Notes: generated from the sequence alone by a model not told the origin. A stretch of DNA of 64,000 bases from Thiomicrorhabdus sp965602805 (GCA_965602805.1 CBFCZK010000005.1:62001-126000), one strand, 5' to 3'. Counted from the first letter of the stretch, positions 8,921 to 18,970 are shown. Numbers and translations: made by a program.

Positions 8921-9874
8921 ATGTTGCAAGGATCTCAAGTGTCGCAAACGGCTGAACAATCCACTTCCCTCTACAGCCAATTAGAAGAGTTGGTTGCGTT
9001 TCGGTTTCACGTGAAACAAAAGAAACTCTCCCAACAAAACAATCTGATGGCAACCAGTGGTGGTAATCATCATGCGCAACGCAAGGGTCGCGGTATGACC
9101 TTTAGCGAGGTGCGCCAGTACCAACCTGGCGATGATATTCGCCATATAGATTGGCGAGTCACCGCACGCACCCAAAAAGCCCATACCAAAGTCTTTATAG
9201 AGGAGCACGAACGCCCTGTGATTTTGGTCACGGAACAAACTCCGGTTCTTTTTTTTGGCTCTCAGGTGCGTTTAAAAGCCGCCCAGGCTTTGAATATCTC
9301 TGCGATTTTAGCGTGGACGGCACTGCATCAAAGTGAACGTGTTGGTGGCTTTACGTTTAATGAAACCCAGCAGGCCTGGATAGCGCCTAAACGCAGTCAG
9401 CAAACCGTATTACACACCTTACAACAGTCTATTCAAATGCAAAGCCAATTGACCAGGCCTGGTCAGTCTAATCCACTGACTTGGCAGAGCCATCTGAAAC
9501 ACCTCACCCAGGTCGTTAAACCGGGTAGTAAGCTGTTTTTAATTGGCGATATGCTACAACTGACAGAACAGAGCCTGGTCTATATTCGCACCCTGTCTCG
9601 GCATAATGATGTCGTTGCGATCCACCTGTTTGACGCATTAGAGAAACAACTTCCTAAGTTGGGCTGGTTAAGTCTAACGCTCGGTTTTCAGTCAGATAAC
9701 CTATTCAAACTCGACAGCTTTCGTTCTAAAACTCGTGACAACTATGCACAGTTATATGCGGATCAATGGCAAGCGACCCAAGCTAAATTTAGACAGCTCA
9801 AACTCCCATTAATCGAGATTGGTTGCCATGAAAACCCACTGGAAAGTTTATTGCGCCACAAGGTGATTGTTTAG
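8921..9874 (+). CDS. DUF58 domain protein of the MoxR/Bat operon
   Basis: 317-residue DUF58 protein. The defining motif, roughly YQPGDDIRHIDWRVTART followed by KVFIEEHERP, is present, and a VWA-like C-terminal half follows (FLIGDMLQLTE). It has no convincing membrane segment, so it is probably cytoplasmic or peripheral. It lies 65 bp behind moxR, as expected for this operon. The gene contains both a parS site (9004-9017) and a copy of the palindrome (9452-9463), so two chromosome-scale motifs are tolerated inside one coding sequence. Confidence 0.9.
   Translation: MLQGSQVSQTAEQSTSLYSQLEELVAFRFHVKQKKLSQQNNLMATSGGNHHAQRKGRGMTFSEVRQYQPGDDIRHIDWRVTARTQKAHTKVFIEEHERPVILVTEQTPVLFFGSQVRLKAAQALNISAILAWTALHQSERVGGFTFNETQQAWIAPKRSQQTVLHTLQQSIQMQSQLTRPGQSNPLTWQSHLKHLTQVVKPGSKLFLIGDMLQLTEQSLVYIRTLSRHNDVVAIHLFDALEKQLPKLGWLSLTLGFQSDNLFKLDSFRSKTRDNYAQLYADQWQATQAKFRQLKLPLIEIGCHENPLESLLRHKVIV
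9004..9017. other. parS centromere site 1 (ParB binding)
   Basis: Perfect 14-bp palindrome GTTTCACGTGAAAC inside the DUF58 gene. This is the core of the conserved bacterial parS. The outer 16-mer position is G rather than T on the left and A on the right. Sites inside genes are normal for parS. Confidence 0.88.
9452..9463. repeat. ACCAGGCCTGGT palindrome, genic copy
   Basis: Perfect 12-mer extended to the 16-bp palindrome TGACCAGGCCTGGTCA (9450-9465), within the DUF58 gene, where it encodes T-R-P-G-Q. Confidence 0.7.
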
Positions 9875-9918
9875 CTTATGTGTCGCCTTATGAACCGTCT
9901 TACGGAAAGCCTATTTTT

Positions 9919-10431
9919 ATGAAACTCAGCGAACAACAACAGGCTGTATTGAGTCAACTTCAGGACATTCAACTGCCTGATCCTATCAGTTGGTGGCCGT
10001 TGGCGTTCTCTTGGTGGATTTTGATTTTAAGTGTTATCTCCACATTGATTGGTGTGGTTTGGTACTTTCGTGAGCAACGCAAGCGTAATGCCTATCGTCG
10101 GGAAGCTCAAGAGGCTTTAAGTCGTATAATGCATCCAAAAGAGTCAAACTTGAGCATTAATGAACAAGTTTTAGCGATTAATAGCTTATTAAAACAAGTT
10201 GCCTTAACCACCTATGGTCGTGTCAATGTCGCTCAATTAAGTGACCAGGCCTGGTTGGATTTTTTAAAACAAAATGCCAGCTATATTGAACAGCCCGCTA
10301 CTTTGAAAGAGCTCTTTAAATTAGCCTATCAAGCCCCCGCAACCGATAAAACACAATTGAAAAGCAATCAAGAACTGTTAACGGCTTGGCAACTCTATGC
10401 CGAAAAGTGGATTAAAGGACATCATCAATAA
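9919..10431 (+). CDS. DUF4381 membrane protein
   Basis: About 170 residues with one N-terminal membrane segment (WWPLAFSWWILILSVISTLIGV, roughly residues 27-49) and a soluble, mostly helical remainder, as in DUF4381 proteins of MoxR/Bat operons. A GTG at 9880 is possible, but the ATG at 9919 has a GGAAAG ribosome site 9 bp upstream and gives the usual start close to the membrane helix. The stop overlaps the next start (TAATG). Function unknown; probably an assembly factor for the VWA membrane proteins encoded next. Confidence 0.82.
   Translation: MKLSEQQQAVLSQLQDIQLPDPISWWPLAFSWWILILSVISTLIGVVWYFREQRKRNAYRREAQEALSRIMHPKESNLSINEQVLAINSLLKQVALTTYGRVNVAQLSDQAWLDFLKQNASYIEQPATLKELFKLAYQAPATDKTQLKSNQELLTAWQLYAEKWIKGHHQ
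10244..10255. repeat. ACCAGGCCTGGT palindrome, genic copy
   Basis: Perfect 12-mer inside the DUF4381 gene, reading D-Q-A-W through the codons CAG GCC TGG. Confidence 0.65.
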
Positions 10432-11462
10432 TGGATGTTTTAACGATTTTAGCCAATCTAAATGAAATTGAGTTTCTCTCAGCCTGGATGGTGGCATTTT
10501 TGCCGTTGCCGTGGATTATTAGACGCATCATAAAACCGGTCTCTGAGCAACAGAGTCCCTTATTAGCACCGCAAATTATGGCGCGTGTCGAAGAACAAAT
10601 GCCGCAAAGTAAAATGATTGAATCCAGCCAACAAAAAGCACGTATTCCCCTGTTGTTTATTTTGCTGTGGATTTTATTGATTGTAGCGTCCATGCGCCCT
10701 ATCTGGTATTTGAGCCCAACACCGTTTGAAGTCAGTGGTAAAGAGTTGATGTTGGCGGTCGATCTGTCTGGCAGTATGCGTAAAGAAGATATGTATTTGG
10801 GCGGCGATGATGTCAATCGTTTAGTCGCGGTTAAATCCGTGGTTTCTGAGTTTATCGAGCAACGTAAAGGCGATCGCATTGGCTTGATTGTATTTGGTAC
10901 CCAGGCATTTTTACAAAGCCCCTTGACCTATGATTTACAAACAGTGAAAACCCTTTTAACTGAAACCGAGATTGGCATGGCGGGTAACAATACCGCGATT
11001 GGCGATGCGATTGGTTTAACGTTGAAACATTTTGAGAAAACCAAGCAAAGCCAACAAAGCAAAGCCGTGCTGATTTTATTGACCGATGGTTCAAACACCG
11101 CTGGCCAAGTCGTTCCGATTAAAGCCGCTGAAAAAGCCAAACAGCTCGGTTTAAAGATCTACACAGTCGGTGTAGGCCGTGTACAGGATAGAAGTGGACT
11201 CGATATTTTTCTCGCAGGTAAATCTGAGATGGATATTGACTCCCTAAAACGCATTTCTGAAATTACCCAAGGCCAGTTCTTTCAGGCCAATGACACTCAA
11301 CAACTCAGTGAAATATACCAGTACATTAACCAGTTAGAATCCACAGAACACGCCGTGAATAATTATCGTCATCGCTCTGAGCTTTACGTTTGGCCTTTAG
11401 GTTCGGCTTTTATACTCAGCTTAGGTTTGGCATTTCTACAACTTAGAAGACTGGGGGTTTAG
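10431..11462 (+). CDS. batA: BatA-type von Willebrand factor A membrane protein
   Basis: 343-residue VWA protein. Membrane segments near residues 15-31 and 72-90 precede the VWA domain, with the metal-binding MIDAS DLSGSM at 111-116 and the later LTDGSNTAG motif. A C-terminal helix (about 320-338) anchors the end. This is the BatA layout: two N-terminal helices, periplasmic VWA domain, C-terminal helix. It overlaps the DUF4381 gene by one base and is followed by the second VWA protein after 2 bp. Confidence 0.9.
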   Translation: MDVLTILANLNEIEFLSAWMVAFLPLPWIIRRIIKPVSEQQSPLLAPQIMARVEEQMPQSKMIESSQQKARIPLLFILLWILLIVASMRPIWYLSPTPFEVSGKELMLAVDLSGSMRKEDMYLGGDDVNRLVAVKSVVSEFIEQRKGDRIGLIVFGTQAFLQSPLTYDLQTVKTLLTETEIGMAGNNTAIGDAIGLTLKHFEKTKQSQQSKAVLILLTDGSNTAGQVVPIKAAEKAKQLGLKIYTVGVGRVQDRSGLDIFLAGKSEMDIDSLKRISEITQGQFFQANDTQQLSEIYQYINQLESTEHAVNNYRHRSELYVWPLGSAFILSLGLAFLQLRRLGV

Positions 11463-11464
11463 TC

Positions 11465-13582
11465 ATGCAAGAAGTTTTGCAATTCCAGTTATTACGCCCA
11501 TGGTGGTTTTTAGGCTTACTGCCAGTCGCTTGGTTAATGTGGAAAGCTTGGCAAGTCAAAGACCAACAAGGTGCTTGGCACCAGGTCATCGCCCCACAGT
11601 TCCGTTCTCTGTTATTAGGCGAAAACCAATCGGGTGAAGCCTCCGTTTTGAATAAGTTTTCGATTTGGGGGTTGGGCTTTATCTGGTTTTTGGCGATTCT
11701 TGCCCTGTCTGGACCTTCCCTTAAATCGGTACAGATGCCCGCTGAAAAAAACCAACAGGGTACGGTGATTGTGCTCGATCTGTCGCTCTCAATGTTGGCG
11801 GATGATTTAGCGCCAAATCGTTTGAGTCGGGTCAAATATAAGATTACCGACTTAGTCAAACAACACCCTGAACTCTCAATTGGCCTAGTCGGCTATGCGG
11901 GTAGCGCACACAGCATCACCCCTATTTCGGAAGACAATCAAACCCTATTAGGTTTATTACCCGCCCTAAATCCAGTGATTATGCCGAATTACGGTTCGAA
12001 TCCGCTGTTAGGCTTTGAGCAAGCCAAAAAGCTGCTACAAGGTGCTTTTATCAATCACGGCCACCTGATTTGGATTACCGATGATTTGGAGGCAAGCCAG
12101 CTATCGACCATCAGAGCTTGGATTAAAGCCAATGATTACAGTGTCAGCATTATGCCAGTCGGAACAGTCACGGGAGGCGCGGTGCAGATTCCAAATTACG
12201 GCTTACTCAAAGATGACGATGGCAAAATCGTCTTGCCGCAACTGCCGATGGCACGCTTTGCTCAACTGCGTGATTTAAGCGGAGTGACCGTCACGCCATT
12301 GCGTATTAGCGATGACTCTGTAGAGGACTTACTACCGCCAATTTCTGTCAGTCGTGTTCAGAAAGCGAATGATGAGGAGGATATAAATAGTCAAAACACC
12401 CTTGCAAACAATGTACTGCATGCGTTAGACGAAGGCGCTTTATTATTGATTCTATTAGTGCCTTTGGTGGCGTTACTGTTTCGCCGTGGCTGGATTCTAA
12501 GTGCATCGGTAAGCATGATTCTACCTTACACTCTTGCTGGCTTCATTGGCTTAGTCGGTCTGGGTGGTGCTATTATGCCCACACAAAGTGTCGCTGCAAC
12601 CGAACTCCCAAACTTTACCGATGTCTTTCAATCCCCTAATCAACAAGCCTACCAGGCCTGGCAGAATCAAAACTATAACGCCGCCGAAGCCTTGTTTGAA
12701 GATAATCAATGGCGTGCCAGTACACTCTATCGTTTAGGTAAGTATGCGGAAGCAGCGCCCCTTTTTGCACAGGATAAATCTGCCAATGGTTTTTACAATC
12801 ATGGTAATGCATTAGCCAAATCAGGACAGTTAGAGCAGGCGAAACAAGCTTACGAAAGTGCGTTAAAGAAAGAGCCTAATTTTACAAAAGCGGAACAAAA
12901 CCTGGATTTAGTGAAGCAACTTTTACAACAACAGCAAGACGAAAATCCGCCTGAATCAGAACAAAAACCAGAACAGGATTCATCCCCTGAAAATCAATCC
13001 AAGCAAGAGGATCAATCGTCCGATTCGCAACAAGACAAGCAAGAGAGTTCTCAATCTGGTCAAAGTGGTGACCAAAGCAGTGGTTCAGAACAGACTAACC
13101 AGGGTGGCAAACCCTCTGAAAAATCCCCCGCTGATTTATCAGATACTTCGGATATAAAAGATTCTAAAAAAGCGAATGAGGCTTTAAACAATTCCGTGCC
13201 AGACAGTGCCACTCAATCAGCTAAGGATAGAGAAGAATCTTCGGCAGGAGAACCTGCGGATGCGACTCAAGCAAAATCTGATTACGCAGCTGAAGAACCA
13301 AGTGACCCTTTACAACCGAGCAGCGGCACCGCGGATTCTGAACTTTCAGATCAATCCTCTAAAAATCTAACGCAAGCCAATCAAGCTCCAGCCGCTGATG
13401 GCGAAAACTTGCTAACGGAAGAACAACAGGCCACTCGTAATTGGCTCAAACAGATTCCTGATGAACCCGGCGTCTTTTTAAAGCGTAAATTTGAATACCA
13501 ATACCAACAACAATCAGCGCAGCCAAGGGGTAATTCCACGTCCTCTCAGTCGTCTCCTGAATCGTCAAACAAGCAATGGTAA
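11465..13582 (+). CDS. batB: BatB-type VWA protein fused to TPR (BatC-like) region
   Basis: 705 residues. N-terminal membrane helices come first, then a VWA domain with MIDAS DLSLS at 105-109, further helices around 320-385, and a TPR stretch (YKAWQNQNYNAAEALF-type repeats, about 395-480). A long Gln/Ser/Glu/Asp-rich low-complexity region (about 485-665) follows, ending in RNWLKQIPDEPGVFLKRKF. In some genomes the TPR part is a separate gene, batC; here it is joined to BatB. The palindrome at 12652 encodes Y-Q-A-W in the TPR. It overlaps batD by 7 bp. Confidence 0.88.
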   Translation: MQEVLQFQLLRPWWFLGLLPVAWLMWKAWQVKDQQGAWHQVIAPQFRSLLLGENQSGEASVLNKFSIWGLGFIWFLAILALSGPSLKSVQMPAEKNQQGTVIVLDLSLSMLADDLAPNRLSRVKYKITDLVKQHPELSIGLVGYAGSAHSITPISEDNQTLLGLLPALNPVIMPNYGSNPLLGFEQAKKLLQGAFINHGHLIWITDDLEASQLSTIRAWIKANDYSVSIMPVGTVTGGAVQIPNYGLLKDDDGKIVLPQLPMARFAQLRDLSGVTVTPLRISDDSVEDLLPPISVSRVQKANDEEDINSQNTLANNVLHALDEGALLLILLVPLVALLFRRGWILSASVSMILPYTLAGFIGLVGLGGAIMPTQSVAATELPNFTDVFQSPNQQAYQAWQNQNYNAAEALFEDNQWRASTLYRLGKYAEAAPLFAQDKSANGFYNHGNALAKSGQLEQAKQAYESALKKEPNFTKAEQNLDLVKQLLQQQQDENPPESEQKPEQDSSPENQSKQEDQSSDSQQDKQESSQSGQSGDQSSGSEQTNQGGKPSEKSPADLSDTSDIKDSKKANEALNNSVPDSATQSAKDREESSAGEPADATQAKSDYAAEEPSDPLQPSSGTADSELSDQSSKNLTQANQAPAADGENLLTEEQQATRNWLKQIPDEPGVFLKRKFEYQYQQQSAQPRGNSTSSQSSPESSNKQW
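12652..12661. repeat. CCAGGCCTGG palindrome, genic copy
   Basis: Perfect 10-bp core within the TPR part of the BatB-like gene, again spelling Q-A-W as CAG GCC TGG. Confidence 0.6.
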
Positions 13583-15333
13583 ACACTATGCAGAAACTCC
13601 TTAAAACACTCCGTAAAGGCAGCTTATTGGCCTTACTGTTCGCCAGCTTACTGGCCAGTCCAATATTATCTTGGGCGCAGACCTTAACCGTTGTGACGGA
13701 CAGACAAACCGTTGAGCTAGGCGATGTGATTACACTCATTATTCAAACGGATTTTCAAACAGGCGGTAAGCAGCTGGATTTGACGGTTTTAGAAGATCAG
13801 TTTGAAGTCTTGGGAAAACAACAAAGTAATAACATTGAATTTATCAACGGTAGTTTTAGCTCGCGTACCCGTTGGCAGGTTCAAATGGTGGCAAAGCATA
13901 TCGGTGAATTAATCATTCCGCCGTTTCAAATTGAAGATGCCAAAAGCCAACCGACCACCATTACGGTAGTGCCCATCCAAAAAGCCAGTAAAGATGATTT
14001 GGGCCCCTACTTTCTTGAATCGGCTCTCAATAAACCGCAAGTCACCGTTCAAGAAGAAGTTATCTATACGCTACGTTTACATTTTTTAGGCAGTGTCTCA
14101 GGTAATATCCGCCCTCCACAATTTGGTCATGCTCTGTTCGAACCGATTAAAGAGCAGTCCGTTTATGGTAAAAAAATTAATGGAAAAAACTATACAGTAT
14201 ACGAATGGGTCTATGCCTTGTATCCGCAACAGAGTGGTCAACTTGAAATTCTAGGCGCACAATTTTCGGGTCTAATTCAGTATCAAGGTCGCCAAAAAGG
14301 CGTCAGTGAAATCGCTGAAACCCAAACATTAACGGTTATTCCTGAAATGGCTGAATTCAAAAACCAATCGGAAAATCCTTGGTTACCGGCCAGTGATGTG
14401 CACCTTAAAGAGCAGTGGCAAAGCCCACTAGACGAAGTTCGAGTGGGTGATAGTTTAACGCGTACCTTGATGTTAAAAGCTGTCGGTTTAAAAGCCAGTC
14501 AACTGCCCACGTTAACGACTGCCAATGGCACAGGTTTTAAGATCTATGCGGATCAGCCTGTCAGTGATCAAGCCATTGTAAAATCGGGTTTACAAAGCCA
14601 ACTACAGCTTAAGCAAGCCATTATCCCAACCCAAGCAGGTCAACTCACACTGCCTGAACAAAAAATTACTTGGTGGAATACCATTAGCCAAAAGATTGAA
14701 ACCAGTCGCATACCCGCGCGTACCTTAACGATCTTGCCGGCCCTTGCCGGACAGTCACCATTAATAGACAACGGCGAAGTCTTAAATCCAGAATTTTTAG
14801 CCCATCAGCAAGGTGCAAACTTACCCGCAGACCAACAAATCAACACAATGGTTTCACGTGAAACAAAAAGTATCTGGCAAATAGTTAGTTTATTAATGAT
14901 AGCGGTTTGGGTAATTACATTGCTGTTATGGCGCAGAAAACATAAGCAAATGCTGGCTGCTTTAAACACATTGCAACCCGGGGAAATGGAACAAAATAAA
15001 AGTCACCAAGTCTGGTCAGCGAACGAAACTGAGTTATGCCAAACCGATAACCAAGGTAATCTAAAACTTACCCCACAGCAGTTTTATAACAAGCTCAGAG
15101 TGCAACTGGCAGAAGAACATCATATCCATCAACTTGAAGCCCTTCAATCGCCGCCATTACAATCGGCTATTGGTCAACTTGAAGCACACCTCTTTAACCA
15201 AACAGATTTACCAACGGATACGCTCTCTAAAATCTGTCAACTTCTTCAACACTGGCAATCTAACCCACAAAAAAATGAATCAAAAAACAGGCCGAAAAAT
15301 CAGAGTAAGCTGAGTTCATTGTACGGTCGTTGA
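13576..15333 (+). CDS. batD: BatD family protein
   Basis: 585 residues. An N-terminal signal peptide (LLALLFASLLASPILSWAQ), an extended periplasmic region of repeated beta-rich BatD segments (VVTDRQTVELGDVITLII onward) and a C-terminal membrane helix near residues 430-450 (IWQIVSLLMIAVWVITLLLW) with a cytoplasmic tail. The start at 13576 overlaps the upstream gene; an ATG at 13588 is equally plausible. It contains a parS site (14851-14864). Last gene of the MoxR/Bat operon, ending at a strong bidirectional terminator. Confidence 0.88.
   Translation: MVNTMQKLLKTLRKGSLLALLFASLLASPILSWAQTLTVVTDRQTVELGDVITLIIQTDFQTGGKQLDLTVLEDQFEVLGKQQSNNIEFINGSFSSRTRWQVQMVAKHIGELIIPPFQIEDAKSQPTTITVVPIQKASKDDLGPYFLESALNKPQVTVQEEVIYTLRLHFLGSVSGNIRPPQFGHALFEPIKEQSVYGKKINGKNYTVYEWVYALYPQQSGQLEILGAQFSGLIQYQGRQKGVSEIAETQTLTVIPEMAEFKNQSENPWLPASDVHLKEQWQSPLDEVRVGDSLTRTLMLKAVGLKASQLPTLTTANGTGFKIYADQPVSDQAIVKSGLQSQLQLKQAIIPTQAGQLTLPEQKITWWNTISQKIETSRIPARTLTILPALAGQSPLIDNGEVLNPEFLAHQQGANLPADQQINTMVSRETKSIWQIVSLLMIAVWVITLLLWRRKHKQMLAALNTLQPGEMEQNKSHQVWSANETELCQTDNQGNLKLTPQQFYNKLRVQLAEEHHIHQLEALQSPPLQSAIGQLEAHLFNQTDLPTDTLSKICQLLQHWQSNPQKNESKNRPKNQSKLSSLYGR
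14851..14864. other. parS centromere site 2
   Basis: Perfect GTTTCACGTGAAAC within batD, 5.8 kb from site 1. Confidence 0.88.
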
Positions 15334-15360
15334 TAAGCCGACTTACTTTTTATTAAGCAT

Positions 15361-15390
15361 AAAAAAGGCGTTCATTTGAACGCCTTTTTT
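15361..15390. terminator. bidirectional rho-independent terminator
   Basis: Perfect inverted repeat AAAAAAGGCGTTCA / TGAACGCCTTTTTT with a two-base centre, located between the convergent batD and acyltransferase genes. Confidence 0.92.
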
Positions 15391-15420
15391 GATGGTACGC
15401 TGACGATTCCAGTTGAATAA

Positions 15421-17583
15421 CTAACTACTGAAATGTCTCTCAGCAATTTTCTGCACTTCTGGATAATTGGTTTTCCCCGTTCCTAAAATAGGCACAGCCT
15501 CTACCAGGATAACTGTTTTAGGTATGAGTAACTCTGAGACTTGAGCCACCTTAGCCGCATCTAACACCGTACGGCGACTTAAGGTTGTGTCATCAGTCAC
15601 TAAGACTAACTGTTCACCCTTACGCTCGTCAGGTACGGCAACCACGACATGATGACCTTCTGGACTGGCTTCATTGATATAGCGCTCTACCGCCGTCAGA
15701 GAGACCATCTCGCCACCAATTTTAGCAAAACGTTTAGCGCGGCCTTTAATCCAAACATAGCCTTCTGAATCGACATCAACAATGTCACCGGTATCATGCC
15801 AATCGCCATTAGGCGGGAGTAAAACCCCTGGATTATCTGGCATTAAATAGCCCAGCATAATATTTGGACCTTTAACAAATAAACGACCGCCTACCGCAAT
15901 CCCTGGCACGTCTTCTAAACGATATTCAATGCCCGTAACAAATTGGCCGACTGAACCGTGTCGATAAGCCGTGGGGGTATTTACCGACAATACCGGGGTT
16001 GTTTCGGTGACGCCGTAACCTTCAAAGATCGGCTGATGGTATTTTGCGGCAAATAAGTCACGGGTTTCAGGGCGCAAGCGCTCAGCACCGGCAACTAAAG
16101 CACGTAGGCTATAGAAATCAAATGGATCGGCTTTTCGTGCGTATCCGGTGAAGAAAGTATCAGTACCAAAAATTAGTCGCGCATTGGTTTGATAGGACAT
16201 TTCTGGCACCACGGCATAATGCAGAGGTGACGGATACATAAAGACTTTAGCCCCCTTAAGAATCGGCCATAACATGCCTGCGGTAAGTCCAAAACAGTGA
16301 AAAGTAGGCAACGCATTGAGCAACTTTTCACCTGGTAACAACGCCAACATAGCGTTAATTTGTTCAATATTGCTGACTATATTTTGATGCGATAGCACCA
16401 CTCCTTTTGGCACACCTTCAGAACCGGAAGTGAATAAAACAACCGAGGCTTGTTGTGAATCAATTTTGGCACCGGGTAGAGATTTAGCGGAAGTCATTAA
16501 CCCTAGAATCTTATCTAAAACCCCAATCTGAGTACGAATGTCTTCTAATAAAATAAAGTTAATTTGCGGAGATAAGGCTTCAATTAATGGCTGTAGTTCA
16601 AACGCATCAATAAATTTCTGAGACGTGACAATGCTCTTTAGTTCGGCGGTCTCACAGGCCGAACGAATCGATGGAATTCCCGAGGTGAAGTTAATCATCG
16701 CCGGTACATGACCATAGGCCTGCAAAGCAAAAAAGCTGGCTGCCATGCCCGAGACATTAGGCAACATTAAACCAACACGCTCTTCATCTCCCAAAACTTT
16801 ATGCAATTGCTTACCCAAAATAACCGACGCCAAGGTGAGCTTTTTTAGGCTTAGGGATTGTTTATTAATATCTTCAACACAGATCTCTTTTTGACGATAG
16901 GTGGATTTTGCCTGCAATAGCGCTGAAAAAAGGGAGTGATTTTGAATGGCATTGTGATAACTGCCATCGCGTAATAGACGGAAAATTTGTTGATTTAAAT
17001 ACTGATGTTTCGCATGACCTTTTAATCCTGCAGCTGCCTGAACTTTTTCTGCTGGCTGTAGGCTAATGGTGATTTTAGGAAACCAGAACTGTTTTATAAA
17101 AGCGAACTTGGTGCCATCTAGATAGGAGAACTTACTATAAACCGCACCACCAATATGCACAGGCAGTACCGCAGCACTGGTGTTTGCTGCCACCATCGCC
17201 GTACCTTCATAGACCTTCATCAATCCACCGGTTGTTGTGATTCGCCCCTCAGGAAAAATCATGCACTGCTTGCCCCGCTTAAGCTCTTCAATCATATGTT
17301 TAGCGGCATAAGGGCTGTGTAAATCAACGGTAAAGAAGTTACACATACTTAAAATGAAACGTTCGTGCCATTTTTCAGTATGCGAGGCATCCACCATAAA
17401 GGTGGTGTCACCCGGAATAAACAGATCTAGTAACGGGCCATCCAAGGTAGACACATGGTTGGAGATGATTAGTAAAGGCTGTTCTGCTTGATCAACGGCA
17501 TGATAATGCTCAAGTCCCTTGACCTCTACCCGATACAACAGCTTGAACAAGCCTTTAGCAACTAACTTAAATAACCACTTCAT
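15421..17583 (-). CDS. aas: Aas-like bifunctional acyltransferase / acyl-ACP synthetase
   Basis: 720 residues with two parts. Residues ~1-190 are a PlsC-type acyltransferase with the HX4D motif (His43...Asp48 in NHVSTLD) and FPEGR. Residues ~215-720 are an AMP-forming ligase with the P-loop-like TSGSEGVPKG and YGVTETTP. This matches E. coli Aas, which re-acylates lysophosphatidylethanolamine at the inner membrane. It sits 64 bp downstream of an LplT-like transporter gene, the same pairing as lplT-aas, so lysophospholipid recycling is the likely role. The fatty-acid donor is inference. Confidence 0.87.
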   Translation of the reverse strand: MKWLFKLVAKGLFKLLYRVEVKGLEHYHAVDQAEQPLLIISNHVSTLDGPLLDLFIPGDTTFMVDASHTEKWHERFILSMCNFFTVDLHSPYAAKHMIEELKRGKQCMIFPEGRITTTGGLMKVYEGTAMVAANTSAAVLPVHIGGAVYSKFSYLDGTKFAFIKQFWFPKITISLQPAEKVQAAAGLKGHAKHQYLNQQIFRLLRDGSYHNAIQNHSLFSALLQAKSTYRQKEICVEDINKQSLSLKKLTLASVILGKQLHKVLGDEERVGLMLPNVSGMAASFFALQAYGHVPAMINFTSGIPSIRSACETAELKSIVTSQKFIDAFELQPLIEALSPQINFILLEDIRTQIGVLDKILGLMTSAKSLPGAKIDSQQASVVLFTSGSEGVPKGVVLSHQNIVSNIEQINAMLALLPGEKLLNALPTFHCFGLTAGMLWPILKGAKVFMYPSPLHYAVVPEMSYQTNARLIFGTDTFFTGYARKADPFDFYSLRALVAGAERLRPETRDLFAAKYHQPIFEGYGVTETTPVLSVNTPTAYRHGSVGQFVTGIEYRLEDVPGIAVGGRLFVKGPNIMLGYLMPDNPGVLLPPNGDWHDTGDIVDVDSEGYVWIKGRAKRFAKIGGEMVSLTAVERYINEASPEGHHVVVAVPDERKGEQLVLVTDDTTLSRRTVLDAAKVAQVSELLIPKTVILVEAVPILGTGKTNYPEVQKIAERHFSS

Positions 17584-17647
17584 TGTGAGCCTCTATATAA
17601 AGAATTTAACTGGATAATGCGTCAAGAATAAGTCGACAGCGGCAGTT

Positions 17648-18970
17648 TTAAACGATTTTTAGCTTGTTTTGCTTAACCTGAATCCACAGCCCAATGCTTA
17701 AGTTCAAAGCAGCCAAGCATAATAAGATATTCAATAAACTGAGCGATAAGACGAAACCAATCATCACTAAAATGGCAGATAACACCATCAAAAATGCATT
17801 GAATATATTATTAACAGCAACCATTCTAGCACGGACTTTAGTCGGGGTTTGCGTTTGTAATAAGGTGTAAAGCGGCACGATATAAGCCCCACCAAACAAT
17901 GCAATCAACAACAATAAAATCAATAGACTGTTCAGTGGCCAAATAGATATAAACTCATTAAAACTGAGCAGGCCTGGTGATTCACTGTAAAGGAATAAAA
18001 ACTGTGCACTCAAATCAATCATCCAAACCATCGCCACCAGCAACAGGGATATCAAACCCAGAAACAATCCATGCCACTTGAGATCCACATCATTTTTAAA
18101 AAACTTACTCACCAGCCCCGAACCCAGTGCAATGCCTATTGAAAAGACTGATAAAAATGCCGTGACGACCCCCTCACCCGCCAACAAATTATACTTCACC
18201 AAGGTGGGAATCTGACTGAGCATCACTGCGCCTAAAAACCAAAACCAAGAGATTGCGATTACAGCAAAAAATGAGGTCTGATAATCCTTACACAGAGCAA
18301 TCAATTGCCAGCTACTTTTGAATATATTAGCTTCAATCTGTAGATCTTGATTGTGAATTTTGGAAGGTTCAAGCAATAAACTCACGGCATAGCCAAGCAA
18401 CGCAACGCCTATAATGGCCAGCGACATCACAGTGGTACCATTGGGCATTAATACACCTATTCCACCTAATATCGTACCAAACAGAATGGCGATAAAAGTT
18501 GAACCGCTGAACAGCGCGTTGCCCTGCATCAAACTTTTTTCTTCTAATATTTCAGGTAATACAGAATATTTAATTGGCCCAAAAAAAGCCGATTGCGTGC
18601 CCATTAAAAACAGGGTCAAAAACAATAATTCAAGTTGAAGGTTTAACAAAGCGATGGCGCCGAGCAACATAACAACCACTTCGGCCAATTTGATTTTTTG
18701 TATCAGAAATGATTTGGGATAACGATCGGCAAGCTGACCCGCGAGGCCAGAAAACAGAAAGAAAGGTAGAATAAATAGACCGGCGGCGAGCGTAATCAAT
18801 AAGCCCGTTTCGCCGTTTGATTGACTTAATCTAAAGGTAATCAGCATCACCAAGGCATTTTTAAACAAGTTGTCGTTAAAGGCCCCTAAAAACTGAACCC
18901 AAAAGAGTGCAAAAAAGGACTTTGTACAAAGCAGAGACCGGCTATGGAGACACTTTAAAATAAAATTCAT
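17648..18970 (-). CDS. lplT: LplT-like major facilitator superfamily transporter
   Basis: 440 residues with about 12 hydrophobic segments and the family start FWVQFLGAFNDNLFKNALV. It precedes the Aas-like gene on the same strand. In E. coli LplT flips lysophospholipids across the inner membrane for re-acylation by Aas, and the gene pairing supports the same task here. An imperfect copy of the recurring palindrome (CAGGCCTGG) lies inside at about 17969. Assignment of the MFS family is firm; the substrate is inferred from the neighbour. Confidence 0.8.
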   Translation of the reverse strand: MNFILKCLHSRSLLCTKSFFALFWVQFLGAFNDNLFKNALVMLITFRLSQSNGETGLLITLAAGLFILPFFLFSGLAGQLADRYPKSFLIQKIKLAEVVVMLLGAIALLNLQLELLFLTLFLMGTQSAFFGPIKYSVLPEILEEKSLMQGNALFSGSTFIAILFGTILGGIGVLMPNGTTVMSLAIIGVALLGYAVSLLLEPSKIHNQDLQIEANIFKSSWQLIALCKDYQTSFFAVIAISWFWFLGAVMLSQIPTLVKYNLLAGEGVVTAFLSVFSIGIALGSGLVSKFFKNDVDLKWHGLFLGLISLLLVAMVWMIDLSAQFLFLYSESPGLLSFNEFISIWPLNSLLILLLLIALFGGAYIVPLYTLLQTQTPTKVRARMVAVNNIFNAFLMVLSAILVMIGFVLSLSLLNILLCLAALNLSIGLWIQVKQNKLKIV

